DNA of 64,000 bases from Demequina sp. NBRC 110057 (GCF_002090175.1 NZ_BBRN01000004.1:670559-734558), one strand, 5' to 3'. Positions 1-9,070 are shown, numbered from the stretch's first letter. Numbers and translations: made by a program. The notes: generated by a model from the sequence alone, not told the origin.

Positions 1-585
1 GAGGCCGGTGACGGCCAGCCACGGGTCCATCTGCCACATCGTCCAGCCCGCGGCGAACATCATGACGAACGAGCCGACGGTGAACGCGAAGGGGTGAAGA
101 GTGTTCGTGGCGCTCTCGGAGTCCGAGGACATCGCGGACAGCATGCGGCCGGACGGGTTGGCGCGGTGCCACCCGAGCGGCAGGCTCGCGAGGGCATCGG
201 CCACCACCCTGCGGTGCTGTGCCGCCACGCCCGCCACGCCGATCCCCTGGACGCCGCGGCGCAGGCCCACGAGCACGGCGTTGACGAGGCCGATGCCGAG
301 GAAGATGGCGCCTGCGATCCAGATCGCAGTGATGGGGTCCTGCGTGAGCTCGCCCCAGAAGCCGAGGATGGGGTCGCCGGCGACGCCGGGGATCACCACA
401 TCGTCGGTGATGTCGCCCACGAGCGTGCCGAACAGCACGGTGAGCAGGGAGAACACGGCGGCGGAGCCGATCGCGATGCCGAAGCGCCACGGCTCGGTCT
501 TGAGCGCGTGCCACAGGAGCTGGACGGCCTTGCGGTTAAACGATCCCGTGAGTCGATAGTCCGCGGCCGAGGGGCGGCGGCTCAT
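1..585 (-). CDS. ABC exporter membrane domain, truncated by window edge
   Basis: These are the first 195 residues of an ABC exporter membrane domain. The gene runs off the left edge, so the ATPase part is not visible. Hydrophobic segments at about residues 35-58, 85-107 and 165-190 fit the first helices of an MsbA/ABCB-type exporter. The stretch [16 protein letters not shown] (about 135-150) is a typical cytoplasmic coupling region of that family. The ATG overlaps the hisF stop codon as ATGA, so translation is probably coupled to hisF. The substrate cannot be inferred, and nothing ties it to histidine synthesis beyond position. Confidence 0.75.
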   Translation of the reverse strand, partial: MSRRPSAADYRLTGSFNRKAVQLLWHALKTEPWRFGIAIGSAAVFSLLTVLFGTLVGDITDDVVIPGVAGDPILGFWGELTQDPITAIWIAGAIFLGIGLVNAVLVGLRRGVQGIGVAGVAAQHRRVVADALASLPLGWHRANPSGRMLSAMSSDSESATNTLHPFAFTVGSFVMMFAAGWTMWQMDPWLAVTGL

Positions 586-1352
586 CGGACCTCGATCCCT
601 GCAGCGCGCATGTGGTCTTTGACCTGGCCGATGGTGAGCGTGCCGAAGTGGAACACGCTCGCGGCAAGCACAGCATCGGCGCCCGCGCGGGCGGCCTCGA
701 CAAAGTGCTCGGGCGTGCCCGCGCCCCCGGAGGCGATCAGCGGGATGCTCACGTGCGCGCGCACGGCTCGCAGCATCTCGAGGTCGAAGCCGCCGGTGGT
801 GCCGTCGGCGTCCATCGAGTTCAGGAGGATCTCGCCCGCGCCGAGGTCCTGGCCGCGGCGGGCCCAGGCCACAGCGTCGATGCCCGTGCCCTTCTTGCCC
901 CCGTGGGTGGTCACCTCGTAGCCCGACTCCGTGACGGTGTCGGGGCCGCAGCGGCGCGCGTCGACGGACAGCACGAGGACCTGCGAGCCGAAGCGCGCGG
1001 CGATCTCCGAGATCAGCTCGGGGCGCTCGATGGCGGCGGTGTTGACCCCCACCTTGTCGGCGCCGGCGCGCAGCAGCCTGTCCACGTCCTCGGGGCTGCG
1101 TACGCCGCCCCCCACGGTGAGCGGCACGAAGACGGTGTCGGCGGTGCGTCCCACCACGTCGTAGGTGGTGTCGCGGCCGTCGACGGACGCGGTGACGTCG
1201 AGGAACGTCACCTCGTCGGCACCCGCGGCGCCGTAGGCGGCGGCGAGCTCGACGGGGTCGCCCGCGTCACGCAGTTCGACGAAGTTCACGCCCTTGACGA
1301 CGCGTCCCGCGTCGACGTCCAGGCACGGGATCACCCTGACGGCAGTTCCCAC
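582..1352 (-). CDS. hisF: Imidazole glycerol phosphate synthase subunit HisF
   Basis: Cyclase subunit of imidazole glycerol phosphate synthase. It uses ammonia supplied by HisH to convert PRFAR to IGP and AICAR in histidine synthesis (known for the family). At 256 residues it has normal length. The two catalytic Asp are visible: Asp12 in [13 protein letters not shown] and Asp131 in LSVDARR. The phosphate loops TVGGGVRS and IASGGAG are also present. The start is a GTG that shares one base with the TAG stop of the upstream FKBP gene (TAGTG), giving a protein that begins [10 protein letters not shown]. hisH is not in this window. The downstream exporter gene overlaps by four bases. Confidence 0.95.
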   Translation of the reverse strand: MGTAVRVIPCLDVDAGRVVKGVNFVELRDAGDPVELAAAYGAAGADEVTFLDVTASVDGRDTTYDVVGRTADTVFVPLTVGGGVRSPEDVDRLLRAGADKVGVNTAAIERPELISEIAARFGSQVLVLSVDARRCGPDTVTESGYEVTTHGGKKGTGIDAVAWARRGQDLGAGEILLNSMDADGTTGGFDLEMLRAVRAHVSIPLIASGGAGTPEHFVEAARAGADAVLAASVFHFGTLTIGQVKDHMRAAGIEVR

Positions 1353-2266
1353 TATTCCTCCGAGTTCCACACGTCGAGGATGTCCACGACGACAACCATG
1401 GTGCCACGGGACGGGTAGCCCATCGTGGCGGGGATGACCAGTTCCACACGGGAGCCCTCGGTCTGGTCGAGGATGCCCTGGGTGAGGCCCGTGACGGTCT
1501 TGCCGGCGTCCATGTCGATGGTGAGCGGCTCGACGTCGGCCGGCCACGAGGTGCGGAACACGTCGCCGGCCGACCACGCACCGTCCTCGTCGTTCTCGCC
1601 GTCCGCGTAGTAGAAGGCCGAGTAGTTGACGAGCACCCGCGACACCGTGCTCACCTGCGGCCCGGTGCCCTTGATCAGGGTCGCGACCTGGAGGTCGTCG
1701 ACCGTCGGCGCGTCCTCGGCGACCGTCACCTGTGGCGCTCCGTCGACGTCGAAGGTCACCTTCGGCATCGAGTCCGGCGCCGCGACCTCGTCGCCGACAG
1801 CGGACTCCGAGCGCACATCCATGACCACGGCCACCGGCGGCTGGTCCTCTGTACCGTCGCCCGGGGACACCGTCAGCACGCGTGCCCCGACGTTGAGGTC
1901 CACGAGCGTGTCGTAAAGAGCCTCGCCGAGCGACTCCTCTGTCAAGACGAAGGACTGCGGTAGGCCGTCGAACGTGTTGACGACGGGCGTGGCGTCGGTG
2001 AGGGACTCGCCGTACAGGTCCAGCAGCAGCGGCTGCCCGTCCTCAAGCGCCGCGCCCTCGCCGTTCCACACCACCTGGGTCTGCTCCCCTGTGTACGTCA
2101 TGCCTGGCTCGAACGTCAGCGAGGGCGCCAGGGTCTCCGACTGCCCCACGGTGATCTGGCCGATGTCCCCCGTCAGCGACGCGGTGGCGCTCGGTTCCGG
2201 CGCGGAGTCGGAGCACGCGGCGAGGGTGAGGGCGGCCGCGATGACGGGCACGATGAATCGGCGCAT
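1352..2266 (-). CDS. FKBP-type peptidyl-prolyl isomerase lipoprotein
   Basis: A secreted lipoprotein of 304 residues. It has a short signal peptide ending in the lipobox LAAC (Cys18), a Ser/Ala/Pro/Glu linker, and a C-terminal region of about 100 residues (about 205-304) resembling the FKBP prolyl isomerase fold ([41 protein letters not shown]). Members of this group are thought to assist folding of exported proteins at the outer face of the membrane. The middle region (about 30-190) looks like a second, diverged copy of the same fold. The stop overlaps the hisF start. A purine-rich RBS (GAGAGGA) precedes the ATG, and a TAGACT -10 box lies about 37 bases upstream. Confidence 0.8.
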   Translation of the reverse strand: MRRFIVPVIAAALTLAACSDSAPEPSATASLTGDIGQITVGQSETLAPSLTFEPGMTYTGEQTQVVWNGEGAALEDGQPLLLDLYGESLTDATPVVNTFDGLPQSFVLTEESLGEALYDTLVDLNVGARVLTVSPGDGTEDQPPVAVVMDVRSESAVGDEVAAPDSMPKVTFDVDGAPQVTVAEDAPTVDDLQVATLIKGTGPQVSTVSRVLVNYSAFYYADGENDEDGAWSAGDVFRTSWPADVEPLTIDMDAGKTVTGLTQGILDQTEGSRVELVIPATMGYPSRGTMVVVVDILDVWNSEE

Positions 2267-2302
2267 GGGTCGTCCTCTCGGGCGCGGGGGTGGGGGCGGT
2301 TC

Positions 2303-2308
2303 AGTCTA
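2303..2308 (-). promoter_or_regulatory. -10 element of the FKBP-hisF-exporter operon
   Basis: TAGACT on the minus strand, 36 bases before the FKBP start. Unlike most promoters in the window it leaves a leader long enough to carry the ribosome binding site seen before that gene. No clear -35 box. Confidence 0.4.
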
Positions 2309-2326
2309 GCGGCGCGGCAGCGGTGC

Positions 2327-3694
2327 TCAGGCGCCGTCGTGACCGGCGCCGAGCGCCTCGAGAAGCGTGTCGACGCGGTCGTCGACGCTCCTGAACGGGT
2401 CCTTCAGGAGCACAGTGCGGCTCGCTCCCGTGAGCTTGAGGTGGACCCAGTCGACCGTATAGTCCTGGCCCGATGCGGCGGCCGCCTCGACGAAGGCGCC
2501 GCGCAGGCGGGCGCGCGTGGTCTGAGGTGCCACGGTGCGGGCCGCCTCGATGGCGGCGTCCTCGACCACGGTGCGGATGAGGCCCTGGGCCACCAGCCGG
2601 TGGTAGAGACCGCGCTCGGGAGAGACGTCGTGAAAGGCAAGCTCGAGGCGGGCCAGGCGCGGGTCCCCGAGCGGGCACGCGAGGCGCTCCTGGTAGCGCG
2701 TGAGGAGGCGGTGCTTGATCGCCCAGTCGAGCTCGGTGTCGACAAGCGAGAAGTCCTGCTCGCTCACCGCGCGGATGCCGCGCTCCCACAGGTCGAGGAT
2801 GCGCGCCACCTCGTCCGTGGGCTCGATGATGCCGCCCACGTGCGAGCGCACCACCTCGAGGTACGCCGACTGGATGGCGACGGCGGTGAGGTGACGGCCG
2901 TCGGCGAGCTCGACGGTCGCCGTCCCGGTGAGGTCGTGCGCGACGGTCCGGATGGCCTGCATCTCGTTGGCGAGCGTGAGGTCGGGAAGGCGCACGTGCG
3001 CCTCCATGAGCCTCAGCATGAGGTCGGTGGCGCCGACCTTGAGCAGCGTCGTGGGCTCCGCCATGGTCGAGTCGCCGACGATCACGTGCATGCGGCGGTA
3101 CAGCTCCGCGTTGGCGTGGGGCTCGTCGCGGGTGTTGATCATGGGGCGCGACCGTGTGGTGGCGGAGCTGAGGCCCTCCCACATGTGGTCGGCCCGGGGG
3201 CTGAACGAGTAGTGAGCGCCCTCGGGGGTGCGGGTGATGGTGCCCGCCCCCGTCACGATCTGGCGGGAGATCAGGAACGGCAGCAGCGCCGAGGCGAACG
3301 CGCGGAAGTCGGCGCGGCGGCGTACCAGGTAGTTCTCGTGGCAGCCGTAGCTGTTTCCCGCCGAGTCGGTGTTGTTCTTGTACAGGTGAATCTGGCCCTG
3401 GACCCCGGCATCGGCAAGCCGCGATTCCCCCTCGGCCACCAACGCCTGGACGATGCGCTCCCCCGCCTTATCGGAGGCGATGAGGTCGGTGAGCGAGTCG
3501 CATTCGGCCGTCGCGTACTCGGGGTGCGCGCCCACGTCGATGTACAGGCGCGAGGCGTTGGTCAGGAAGACGTTCGACGAGCGGCCCCAGCGCACCACGG
3601 AGTGGAACAGGTGGCCGGCCACCTCCTCGGGCGTGACGGCGCGCGCGTTGGGCGCGTCGAGGTGCAGCCCGAACTCGGTCTCCAGCCCGAAGAT
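2327..3694 (-). CDS. pafA: Pup--protein ligase PafA (start codon not canonical)
   Basis: Ligase that joins the C-terminal Glu of Pup to lysines of target proteins using ATP. The family signatures are complete: GLETEFG at the N-terminus, the catalytic Asp in YIDVGAHPEYAT, the nucleotide-binding stretch KNNTDSAGNSYGCHENYL, INTRDEPHA and HVIVGDSTM, and a C-terminal VDWVHLKLTG domain. The conserved frame is open back through pup but contains no ATG, GTG or TTG before 3622, and that GTG would remove the essential N-terminal strand. I set the start at an ATC at 3694, giving 455 residues, close to the roughly 450 of M. tuberculosis PafA. This is only the best guess; a CTG (3685), GTA (3763) or frameshifting from pup are alternatives. 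It is the last gene of the cluster. Confidence 0.85.
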   Translation of the reverse strand: MFGLETEFGLHLDAPNARAVTPEEVAGHLFHSVVRWGRSSNVFLTNASRLYIDVGAHPEYATAECDSLTDLIASDKAGERIVQALVAEGESRLADAGVQGQIHLYKNNTDSAGNSYGCHENYLVRRRADFRAFASALLPFLISRQIVTGAGTITRTPEGAHYSFSPRADHMWEGLSSATTRSRPMINTRDEPHANAELYRRMHVIVGDSTMAEPTTLLKVGATDLMLRLMEAHVRLPDLTLANEMQAIRTVAHDLTGTATVELADGRHLTAVAIQSAYLEVVRSHVGGIIEPTDEVARILDLWERGIRAVSEQDFSLVDTELDWAIKHRLLTRYQERLACPLGDPRLARLELAFHDVSPERGLYHRLVAQGLIRTVVEDAAIEAARTVAPQTTRARLRGAFVEAAAASGQDYTVDWVHLKLTGASRTVLLKDPFRSVDDRVDTLLEALGAGHDGA

Positions 3695-3759
3695 GCGGCG
3701 GGCGGCGGGAACCTCGAGGGGGGCGGGGACGTCTGTCGCGAAGCCGGTGGCGGTCGAGG

Positions 3760-3939
3760 CTACTGCCCGCCCTTCTGGACGAAGGAACGCACGAACTGCT
3801 CGGCGTTGACCTGCAGCGAGTCGTCGATCTCGTCGAGCAGCGAGTCGAGGGCGTCGGTGCTCTCGGCTTTCGCAGGCGCGGGCGCCGGCTCGGGCGCATC
3901 GTCCTCGTAGGGCTGTCCGGAGGAGAAGGTCTGTGCCAT
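3760..3939 (-). CDS. pup: Prokaryotic ubiquitin-like protein Pup
   Basis: Small, largely disordered protein tag of 59 residues. The C-terminal half has the helical region LDEIDDSLQVNAEQFVRSFV that binds the ATPase and the ligase. It ends in GGQ, not GGE, so Dop must deamidate the last Gln to Glu before PafA can use it (established for Pup-Gln species). An acidic, Ala/Pro-rich linker sits at about residues 11-30. The ATG has a TAGACT -10 box seven bases upstream and no Shine-Dalgarno sequence, so pup probably also has its own leaderless transcript besides read-through from dop. Confidence 0.95.
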   Translation of the reverse strand: MAQTFSSGQPYEDDAPEPAPAPAKAESTDALDSLLDEIDDSLQVNAEQFVRSFVQKGGQ

Positions 3940-3946
3940 ACCGGCG

Positions 3947-3952
3947 AGTCTA
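3947..3952 (-). promoter_or_regulatory. Leaderless promoter of pup (-10)
   Basis: TAGACT seven bases before the pup ATG, in the 35-base gap after dop. No ribosome binding site lies between them. Confidence 0.5.
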
Positions 3953-3974
3953 TCCCCCGGCATCGGGCGCCTGC

Positions 3975-5495
3975 TCAGGCCCCGGCGATGAGCGGGTCGA
4001 GCAGGGGGTGGGAGGCCTGGTGAGGATCGTCGAGGTGGACCACCTCGAGGTGGTCTCCCTCCCGGTCCAGCACGACGCTCGACCAGCCTGCCGCGTCCAC
4101 GAGGTCGGGCCTGGCGGCAACGATGCCTCCGCGCAGGCGGGCGCGGGTGTCCGCGGGCGCGTGGGTCACGGCGCGCTCCACCTCGTGGGGATCCACGAGG
4201 ACGGTCGCCTGGCCGGCGGCCTCGAGGCGCGCCGCCCAGCCGTCGCCAAGCCGGCTCCACTGCACGTCGAGAGCGGCGAGCATCGGCGCGTCCCAGGGAA
4301 GCGGCGTCACGACGCCGTCGGCGTCGACCGTCGCGTTCTTGTCGCGCAGGCGAGTCAACAGGCGCAGCTTGGCCACCCACTCCACGTCGGCGGCGGCCTC
4401 CATGGGGTCGCGCGCGAGCACGGCGAGCACGGACTCCCAGCGGGCCAGCACGAGCGCGTCGTCGGCGTCGTGCGCGTACGTCCGGCAGATCTCGAGAAGC
4501 GCGCGCTGGATCTCAAGGGCGGTCGCGGCCTCGCCGGAGGCCAGCGGCAGGCGCGAACGCAGGGACAGGTCGTGGGAGACGGCCTGCACGGCGGCGACGG
4601 GGTCGGCGAGCGTGAGGGCGTCGAGGCGGTCGTCGTCGGCCTCAATCGCGCTCAGCACCAGGGCCGTCGTGCCCACCTTGAGGTACGTCGGTACCTGCAG
4701 GCAGTTCGCGTCGCCGATGATGACGTGGAGCCGGCGCCAGCGCGAGCGCTCCGCATGCGGCTCGTCGCGGGTGTTGACGATGGGCCTGCGCAGCGTCGTC
4801 TCGAGGCCCAACTCGGCCTCCATGTAGTCGGCGCGCTGCGACAGCTGGAACCCGGCGCGCTCGCTGCGCTGGCCGAGCCCCACGCGTCCCGCGCCGGTGT
4901 ACACCTGGCGGGTCACCAGGTGGGCGGTGAGGCGCGTGGCGAGGTCGCCGAAGTCGGTGGCGCGCTCCACGAGGTAGTTCTCGTGAGTGCCGTAGCTCGA
5001 GCCCTTACCGTCGACGTTGTTCTTGTACAGCGCGACGGAGCCGTCCTCGTCCCGCTCGTACCTTGCCGCGGCCGCGAGCGCGATCGCGTCGCCGGCGCGG
5101 TCCCACAGGACGGCGTCCCTTGCCGAGCGCACCTCGGGACCCGAGTATTCGGGGTGGGCGTGGTCCACGTAGAACCTAGCCCCGTTGGACAGCACGGCGT
5201 TGAGGTGGGCGGGGTCCTCCCACGAGCCGCGCCTGCGCCTCAGGCTCACTCCCCCGGCGGCGGAGTCATACTCGCTCGCGTCGGTCAGCAGGTCGGCGTG
5301 GGCCGATGCCCGGTCGCGGCGGGAACCGCGCTGGTCCTGCAGCGGGTCCTCGCCACCGTAGTCCCAGCGGCTCGTGCGGCCGGCTGCCCATCCCCGGCAC
5401 GCCTCCACGAGGCGCGAGGACATGAGGATCGGGTTCGCCTGCGGACGGGCGGGGTCCGCGATGCCGTACTCCGTCTCGATGCCGACGACCCTCAC
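3975..5495 (-). CDS. dop: Pup deamidase/depupylase Dop
   Basis: Homologue of PafA that converts the C-terminal Gln of Pup to Glu and removes Pup from tagged proteins. Signatures: MRVVGIETEYGIADP, the catalytic Asp in FYVDHAHPEYSGPE, KNNVDGKGSSYGTHENYL, VNTRDEPHAE and HVIIGDANCLQVPTYLK. At 506 residues it has the usual length. The variable Dop loop between DYGGEDPLQDQRG and LNAVLSNGARF is present and looks slightly long (it includes an Arg-rich SLRRRRGSWEDP insert); this loop separates Dop from PafA. Two bases separate its start from the arc stop. Pup needs it because Pup here ends in Gln. Confidence 0.95.
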   Translation of the reverse strand: MRVVGIETEYGIADPARPQANPILMSSRLVEACRGWAAGRTSRWDYGGEDPLQDQRGSRRDRASAHADLLTDASEYDSAAGGVSLRRRRGSWEDPAHLNAVLSNGARFYVDHAHPEYSGPEVRSARDAVLWDRAGDAIALAAAARYERDEDGSVALYKNNVDGKGSSYGTHENYLVERATDFGDLATRLTAHLVTRQVYTGAGRVGLGQRSERAGFQLSQRADYMEAELGLETTLRRPIVNTRDEPHAERSRWRRLHVIIGDANCLQVPTYLKVGTTALVLSAIEADDDRLDALTLADPVAAVQAVSHDLSLRSRLPLASGEAATALEIQRALLEICRTYAHDADDALVLARWESVLAVLARDPMEAAADVEWVAKLRLLTRLRDKNATVDADGVVTPLPWDAPMLAALDVQWSRLGDGWAARLEAAGQATVLVDPHEVERAVTHAPADTRARLRGGIVAARPDLVDAAGWSSVVLDREGDHLEVVHLDDPHQASHPLLDPLIAGA

Positions 5496-5497
5496 GC

Positions 5498-6907
5498 TCA
5501 GCCCTCCCGCAGCGTGGACGCCGCGACGGCGCGCGCCTCAGCGAGCTCTTGCTCGCACGCCCGCTCGAGGTGTCCGGCGGTGAGGCCGCGCTCCCCTCCA
5601 CGGATGACGTCCTTGATCGCGAGCGTCTTGGCGCGGTCGACGACGTTGCGTACGAGTGCTCCCGACATGTGCGCCTTGTTCGACGGGTCGGCGTAGAGCC
5701 GGTCGACGGCGTGCTCGGCAAGGTCTTTGACGGCCGCGGCAGCGTCGCCGCCGGTGGCCGCGAGCGCGTCCGCCGACAGCGGCAGGTCGGCGGTGAGGTA
5801 CTTGGAGAAGATGTCGCGCGCGCTCGCCGCGTCGGGCCGCGAGATCTCGATCTTCACGTCCAGGCGCCCGGGGCGCAGGATGGCCGGATCAATCATGTCC
5901 TCGCGGTTGGAGGCGCCGATGACGATGACGTTGCCCAGCTGCTCCACGCCGTCGAGCTCGGTGAGCAGCTGCGGGACGATCGTGGTCTCCATGTCGGAGC
6001 TCACTCCCGTGCCGCGCGATCGGAACAGCGCCTCCATCTCGTCGAAGAACACGACGACGGGGGCACCCGAGTGAGCCTTGGCCCGCGCGCGCTCGAAGAT
6101 GGTGCGGATGTACCGCTCGGTCTCACCCACGTACTTGTTCAGCAGCTCGGGGCCCTTGACCGACAGGAAGTAGGAGCGGTCGGCGCCCACCGCATCGGCC
6201 AAGGAGTGTGCCACTGCCTTGGCGATGAGGGTCTTGCCGCAGCCAGGGGGGCCGTACAGCAGGAGGCCACGCGGCGGGTTGAGGCGGTGCTCGCGGTACA
6301 GGTCGGGGTGGCGCAGCGGGAGCTCGATAGCGTCGCGGATGCGCTCGATCTGCGCGGTGAGGCCGCCGATCGCGGCGAAGTCCACGTCCGGCACCTCCTC
6401 GAGCAGCAGCGCCTCCACGCCGGAGCGGTCCACGCGCTCGGTCGCGAAGCCCGTGCGGGCGTCGATGATGACGGTGTCGCCCTCGGTCAGGCGAGCGCGG
6501 GCCTTGCCGCCGGTGAGCATGACGACGCGCTCGTCCTCGCCGCGGGCGACCACGAGGACGCGGTCGTCGTCGAGCACCTCGCGCACGAGCGCGCTCTGGC
6601 CCACCTTCTCGGCCTCCGCGACACCCACGATGACGCTCATCGCGTTCATGAGGACCTCGGCGCCGGGCTCGAGGTCGCGCGGGACGCCGGGGAGGACGGC
6701 GACGCGCAGGCGGCGACCGCCGCTGACCACGTCGGCGTGCTCCCCCGCCCACTGGACGAAGGTGGCGAAGGTCTGGGGCGGGGCCGATGCCTCGGCGAGT
6801 TTCTCGCGCATCTCGCCCAACGACTGGCGGGCGGTCTCGAGCAGCCGCTGCAGCTCGGCGTTGCGCGCCTGCAGCGCGGCGATGCGGTCCTGGCCGTCGG
6901 CGACCAT
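5498..6907 (-). CDS. arc: AAA+ ATPase forming ring-shaped complexes (ARC/Mpa), lacking proteasome-docking tail
   Basis: Hexameric AAA+ unfoldase that recognises pupylated proteins. Order: N-terminal coiled coil (about residues 5-40), interdomain OB-fold region (about 45-170), then the AAA module with Walker A GPPGCGKT (about 217), Walker B VVVFFDEME (about 283) and sensor region GASNREDMIDPAILRPGR. The ATG overlaps the trmI stop by one base (TGATG). At 469 residues it is much shorter than M. tuberculosis Mpa (609). It ends in ...AVAASTLREG, without the C-terminal Gln-Tyr-Leu motif that docks Mpa onto the 20S proteasome. This fits the absence of prcBA from the cluster and resembles the ARC of proteasome-free corynebacteria. 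It may unfold substrates for other proteases or for release by Dop. Confidence 0.93.
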   Translation of the reverse strand: MVADGQDRIAALQARNAELQRLLETARQSLGEMREKLAEASAPPQTFATFVQWAGEHADVVSGGRRLRVAVLPGVPRDLEPGAEVLMNAMSVIVGVAEAEKVGQSALVREVLDDDRVLVVARGEDERVVMLTGGKARARLTEGDTVIIDARTGFATERVDRSGVEALLLEEVPDVDFAAIGGLTAQIERIRDAIELPLRHPDLYREHRLNPPRGLLLYGPPGCGKTLIAKAVAHSLADAVGADRSYFLSVKGPELLNKYVGETERYIRTIFERARAKAHSGAPVVVFFDEMEALFRSRGTGVSSDMETTIVPQLLTELDGVEQLGNVIVIGASNREDMIDPAILRPGRLDVKIEISRPDAASARDIFSKYLTADLPLSADALAATGGDAAAAVKDLAEHAVDRLYADPSNKAHMSGALVRNVVDRAKTLAIKDVIRGGERGLTAGHLERACEQELAEARAVAASTLREG

Positions 6908-7893
6908 CAACCCTCCTCGGTCTCGTTCTCGGCCACGGGCCGGGTCGCGTCCCGGCGCACGCGGCGAATCTTCTTGTCCGACACGGCGCGCTCGCCGAGG
7001 TCCTCCGCGCTCCACTCGTCCTCGCCGTAGGCGCCCTTGGCGGGGCGACGCTTGCGCAGCGGCGCGTCGACGCCGGGCGCCATGCGACGGGTAGTGAGCA
7101 GGAAGCCCGTGTGGCCGATCATGCGGTGGTCGGGGCGCACGGCGAGTCCCTCGAGGTGCCACGTGCGCACCATCGACTCCCAGGCCTGCGGCTCGGTGTA
7201 GCCGCCGTGGTCCTTGAGCGCCTCGGCAAGGCGCGACAGCTGCGTGGTGGTCGCCACGTAGGCGAGCAGCACGCCGCCGGGGGCCAGCGCATCGGCCGCC
7301 GCGTCGAGGTTCTCCCACGGCGCGAGCATGTCGAGGACGATCCTGTCCACCTCGCCGATCTCGCCCACGCGGTCGGCGAAGTCGCCGATGCGCAGGTCCC
7401 ACGCGGGGTGCGGCCCGCCGAAGTGGAACTCGACGTTGCCGCGGGCGATGTCGGCGAAGTCCTCGCGGCGCTCGATCGACGTCAGCGAGCCGCCGTCGCC
7501 GACCGCGCGCAGCAGCGACATGGTGAGCGCGCCGGAGCCCACGCCCGCCTCGACCACGCGGGCGCCGGGGTAGATGTCGGCCATCTGGATGATCTGTCCC
7601 GAGTCCTTGGGGTAGATCACCGCTGCACCGCGCGGCATGGACAGCACGTAGTCGCTCAGCAGCGGGCGCAGCACCAGGTACTCGAAGCCGGCGGTGTTGG
7701 TCACCACGGTGCCCTCGGGCCGGCCGATGATCTCGTCGTGCGTGAACTGGCCGCGGTGCGTGTGGAACACCTTGCCGGCCTCGAGAATGATCGTGTGGTG
7801 GCGTCCCTTGGCGTCGGTCAGCTGCACGCGGTCGCCCGCACGCAGCGGACCGCGGCGCTCGGCGGCGCCCGTGGGGAGGGTGGGAGAGGTCAT
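6907..7893 (-). CDS. trmI: tRNA (adenine-58-N1)-methyltransferase TrmI
   Basis: SAM-dependent enzyme that makes m1A58 in the T-loop of tRNAs as a homotetramer. A small N-terminal beta domain (about residues 15-80, with DEIIGRPEGTVVTN) is followed by a Rossmann methyltransferase domain with SAM motif VVEAGVGSGALTMSL (about 115) and motif IVLDMLAPWENL. The basic C-terminal tail (KKIRRVRRDATRP) is a likely tRNA contact. In actinobacteria trmI commonly precedes the ARC/Mpa gene, as here. The start has no Shine-Dalgarno sequence but a TAGACT box seven bases upstream, so it probably leads a leaderless trmI-arc-dop transcript. Confidence 0.93.
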   Translation of the reverse strand: MTSPTLPTGAAERRGPLRAGDRVQLTDAKGRHHTIILEAGKVFHTHRGQFTHDEIIGRPEGTVVTNTAGFEYLVLRPLLSDYVLSMPRGAAVIYPKDSGQIIQMADIYPGARVVEAGVGSGALTMSLLRAVGDGGSLTSIERREDFADIARGNVEFHFGGPHPAWDLRIGDFADRVGEIGEVDRIVLDMLAPWENLDAAADALAPGGVLLAYVATTTQLSRLAEALKDHGGYTEPQAWESMVRTWHLEGLAVRPDHRMIGHTGFLLTTRRMAPGVDAPLRKRRPAKGAYGEDEWSAEDLGERAVSDKKIRRVRRDATRPVAENETEEG

Positions 7894-7900
7894 GGCCCCC

Positions 7901-7906
7901 AGTCTA
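7901..7906 (-). promoter_or_regulatory. Leaderless promoter of trmI-arc-dop (-10)
   Basis: TAGACT seven bases before the trmI ATG. No ribosome binding site. Confidence 0.5.
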
Positions 7907-7914
7907 GGGTCGCG

Positions 7915-9057
7915 CTATTGCAGGGCCTTCATCGCCTCCGCGAGGCGCACCACGCCGACGATGGCGCCGCGGTCGACCGCCACCCACACGTCGGTCTTGC
8001 CCCACCATTCCTGCAGCGCCTCGACCAGCGCGTCGCCGTCGGCCTCGACGTCGATGGCGGCGCCGCGCGGCAGCGGCATCGTCACGGACTGGAGGCCGGT
8101 CGTGGGGCGGTCGGCCTCCTCCACGGCGTCGGTGAGGGCCACGGGGAAGTGCCCGGCGGCGGCGCCATCTACTCCCAACACCACCACCTCCACCGCGCCG
8201 TCGCGTGCGGCGGCGGCACGGGCATCGGCCACCGACACGTGGAAGGCGAGCGCGACCGCTGGCACCGCGAGGGCGCCTGCGGTCACCGTGCTGCGCTTGT
8301 CGAGGGCCTGGGCGACGCGCAGCGCCTGAGATGCCGCTGGCCACAGGATCGCGACGACGAGCAGCGACCAGCCGATGTCGAACAGGTCGGGGGTGCGCCC
8401 CTGCAGGTATGGGATGGCGAGGCCCACGACGAGCACCCCCACGGCCACGACGCGGCCTCCCCAGGCGGCTACCTTCATCCCGGTGAAGCGGTTGCCGGTG
8501 GCTCCCCACACGATCGCCTCGAGCACCCGGCCGCCGTCCATCGGGATGCCCGGCAGCGCGTTGAACGCGGCGAGTACCACATTGGCCCACGCGAGCCAGG
8601 CGACGATGCCGTACACCGTGATGTCTCCCCGCAGCCAGTCGACGAGGCTCGGCGAGATGAGGCCGGTCGCGAGCGGCAGCCAGGCGAGGCCCGCCAGCAC
8701 CAGGTTCGCGACGGGGCCGGCGGCCGACGTGACGCCTGCCACCACGGGGGTGAGGCCGCGCGCGTCGTAGCTGGTGTGCCCGCCCCATAGAGTGAGGACG
8801 ATCTCGCTGACGTCGCGCTTGAAGGCGCGCGCCGTCGCGGCGTGGGCGAGCTCGTGGAGGAATACCGAGACGAACAGCAGGATCGCGAGGATCAGGCCGA
8901 TGGTGAAGGTGCGCCTGTCGAGCTCGACGCCCCCGCTCGTCGCGAACAGCAGCGCGAGCAGGACGAGCATGAGGAGGGTGGAGGGCTGCACCACGATGCG
9001 GGCGCCGAAGACCCGACCGAGCGTCAGGCCACGGGTGGGGCGCGGGGACGGCGTCAT
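7915..9057 (-). CDS. M50 family site-2-type membrane zinc metalloprotease
   Basis: Polytopic membrane protease of about 380 residues. The zinc site HELAH is in the third hydrophobic segment and the second zinc-site motif NALPGIPMDGGR follows in a later one, as in the SpoIVFB/Rv2625c-like group of M50 peptidases. The C-terminal 110 residues form a soluble, Ala/Val-rich domain that resembles a degraded CBS pair. I chose the ATG at 9057 because a TACCGT box sits seven bases before it; a GTG nine bases further upstream would overlap that box. The substrate is unknown; these enzymes cleave membrane-bound regulators. It is divergent from the RecB-like gene. Confidence 0.85.
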   Translation of the reverse strand: MTPSPRPTRGLTLGRVFGARIVVQPSTLLMLVLLALLFATSGGVELDRRTFTIGLILAILLFVSVFLHELAHAATARAFKRDVSEIVLTLWGGHTSYDARGLTPVVAGVTSAAGPVANLVLAGLAWLPLATGLISPSLVDWLRGDITVYGIVAWLAWANVVLAAFNALPGIPMDGGRVLEAIVWGATGNRFTGMKVAAWGGRVVAVGVLVVGLAIPYLQGRTPDLFDIGWSLLVVAILWPAASQALRVAQALDKRSTVTAGALAVPAVALAFHVSVADARAAAARDGAVEVVVLGVDGAAAGHFPVALTDAVEEADRPTTGLQSVTMPLPRGAAIDVEADGDALVEALQEWWGKTDVWVAVDRGAIVGVVRLAEAMKALQ

Positions 9058-9064
9058 GGCGTCC

Positions 9065-9070
9065 ACGGTA
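9065..9070 (-). promoter_or_regulatory. Leaderless promoter of the M50 protease (-10)
   Basis: TACCGT seven bases before the chosen ATG; it also argues for that start over the upstream GTG. Confidence 0.45.

Noticed and set aside
2327..3622. GTG at 3622 as the pafA start
   Set aside because: It would delete the first conserved strand with GLETEFG, which is needed for nucleotide and metal binding in this family.
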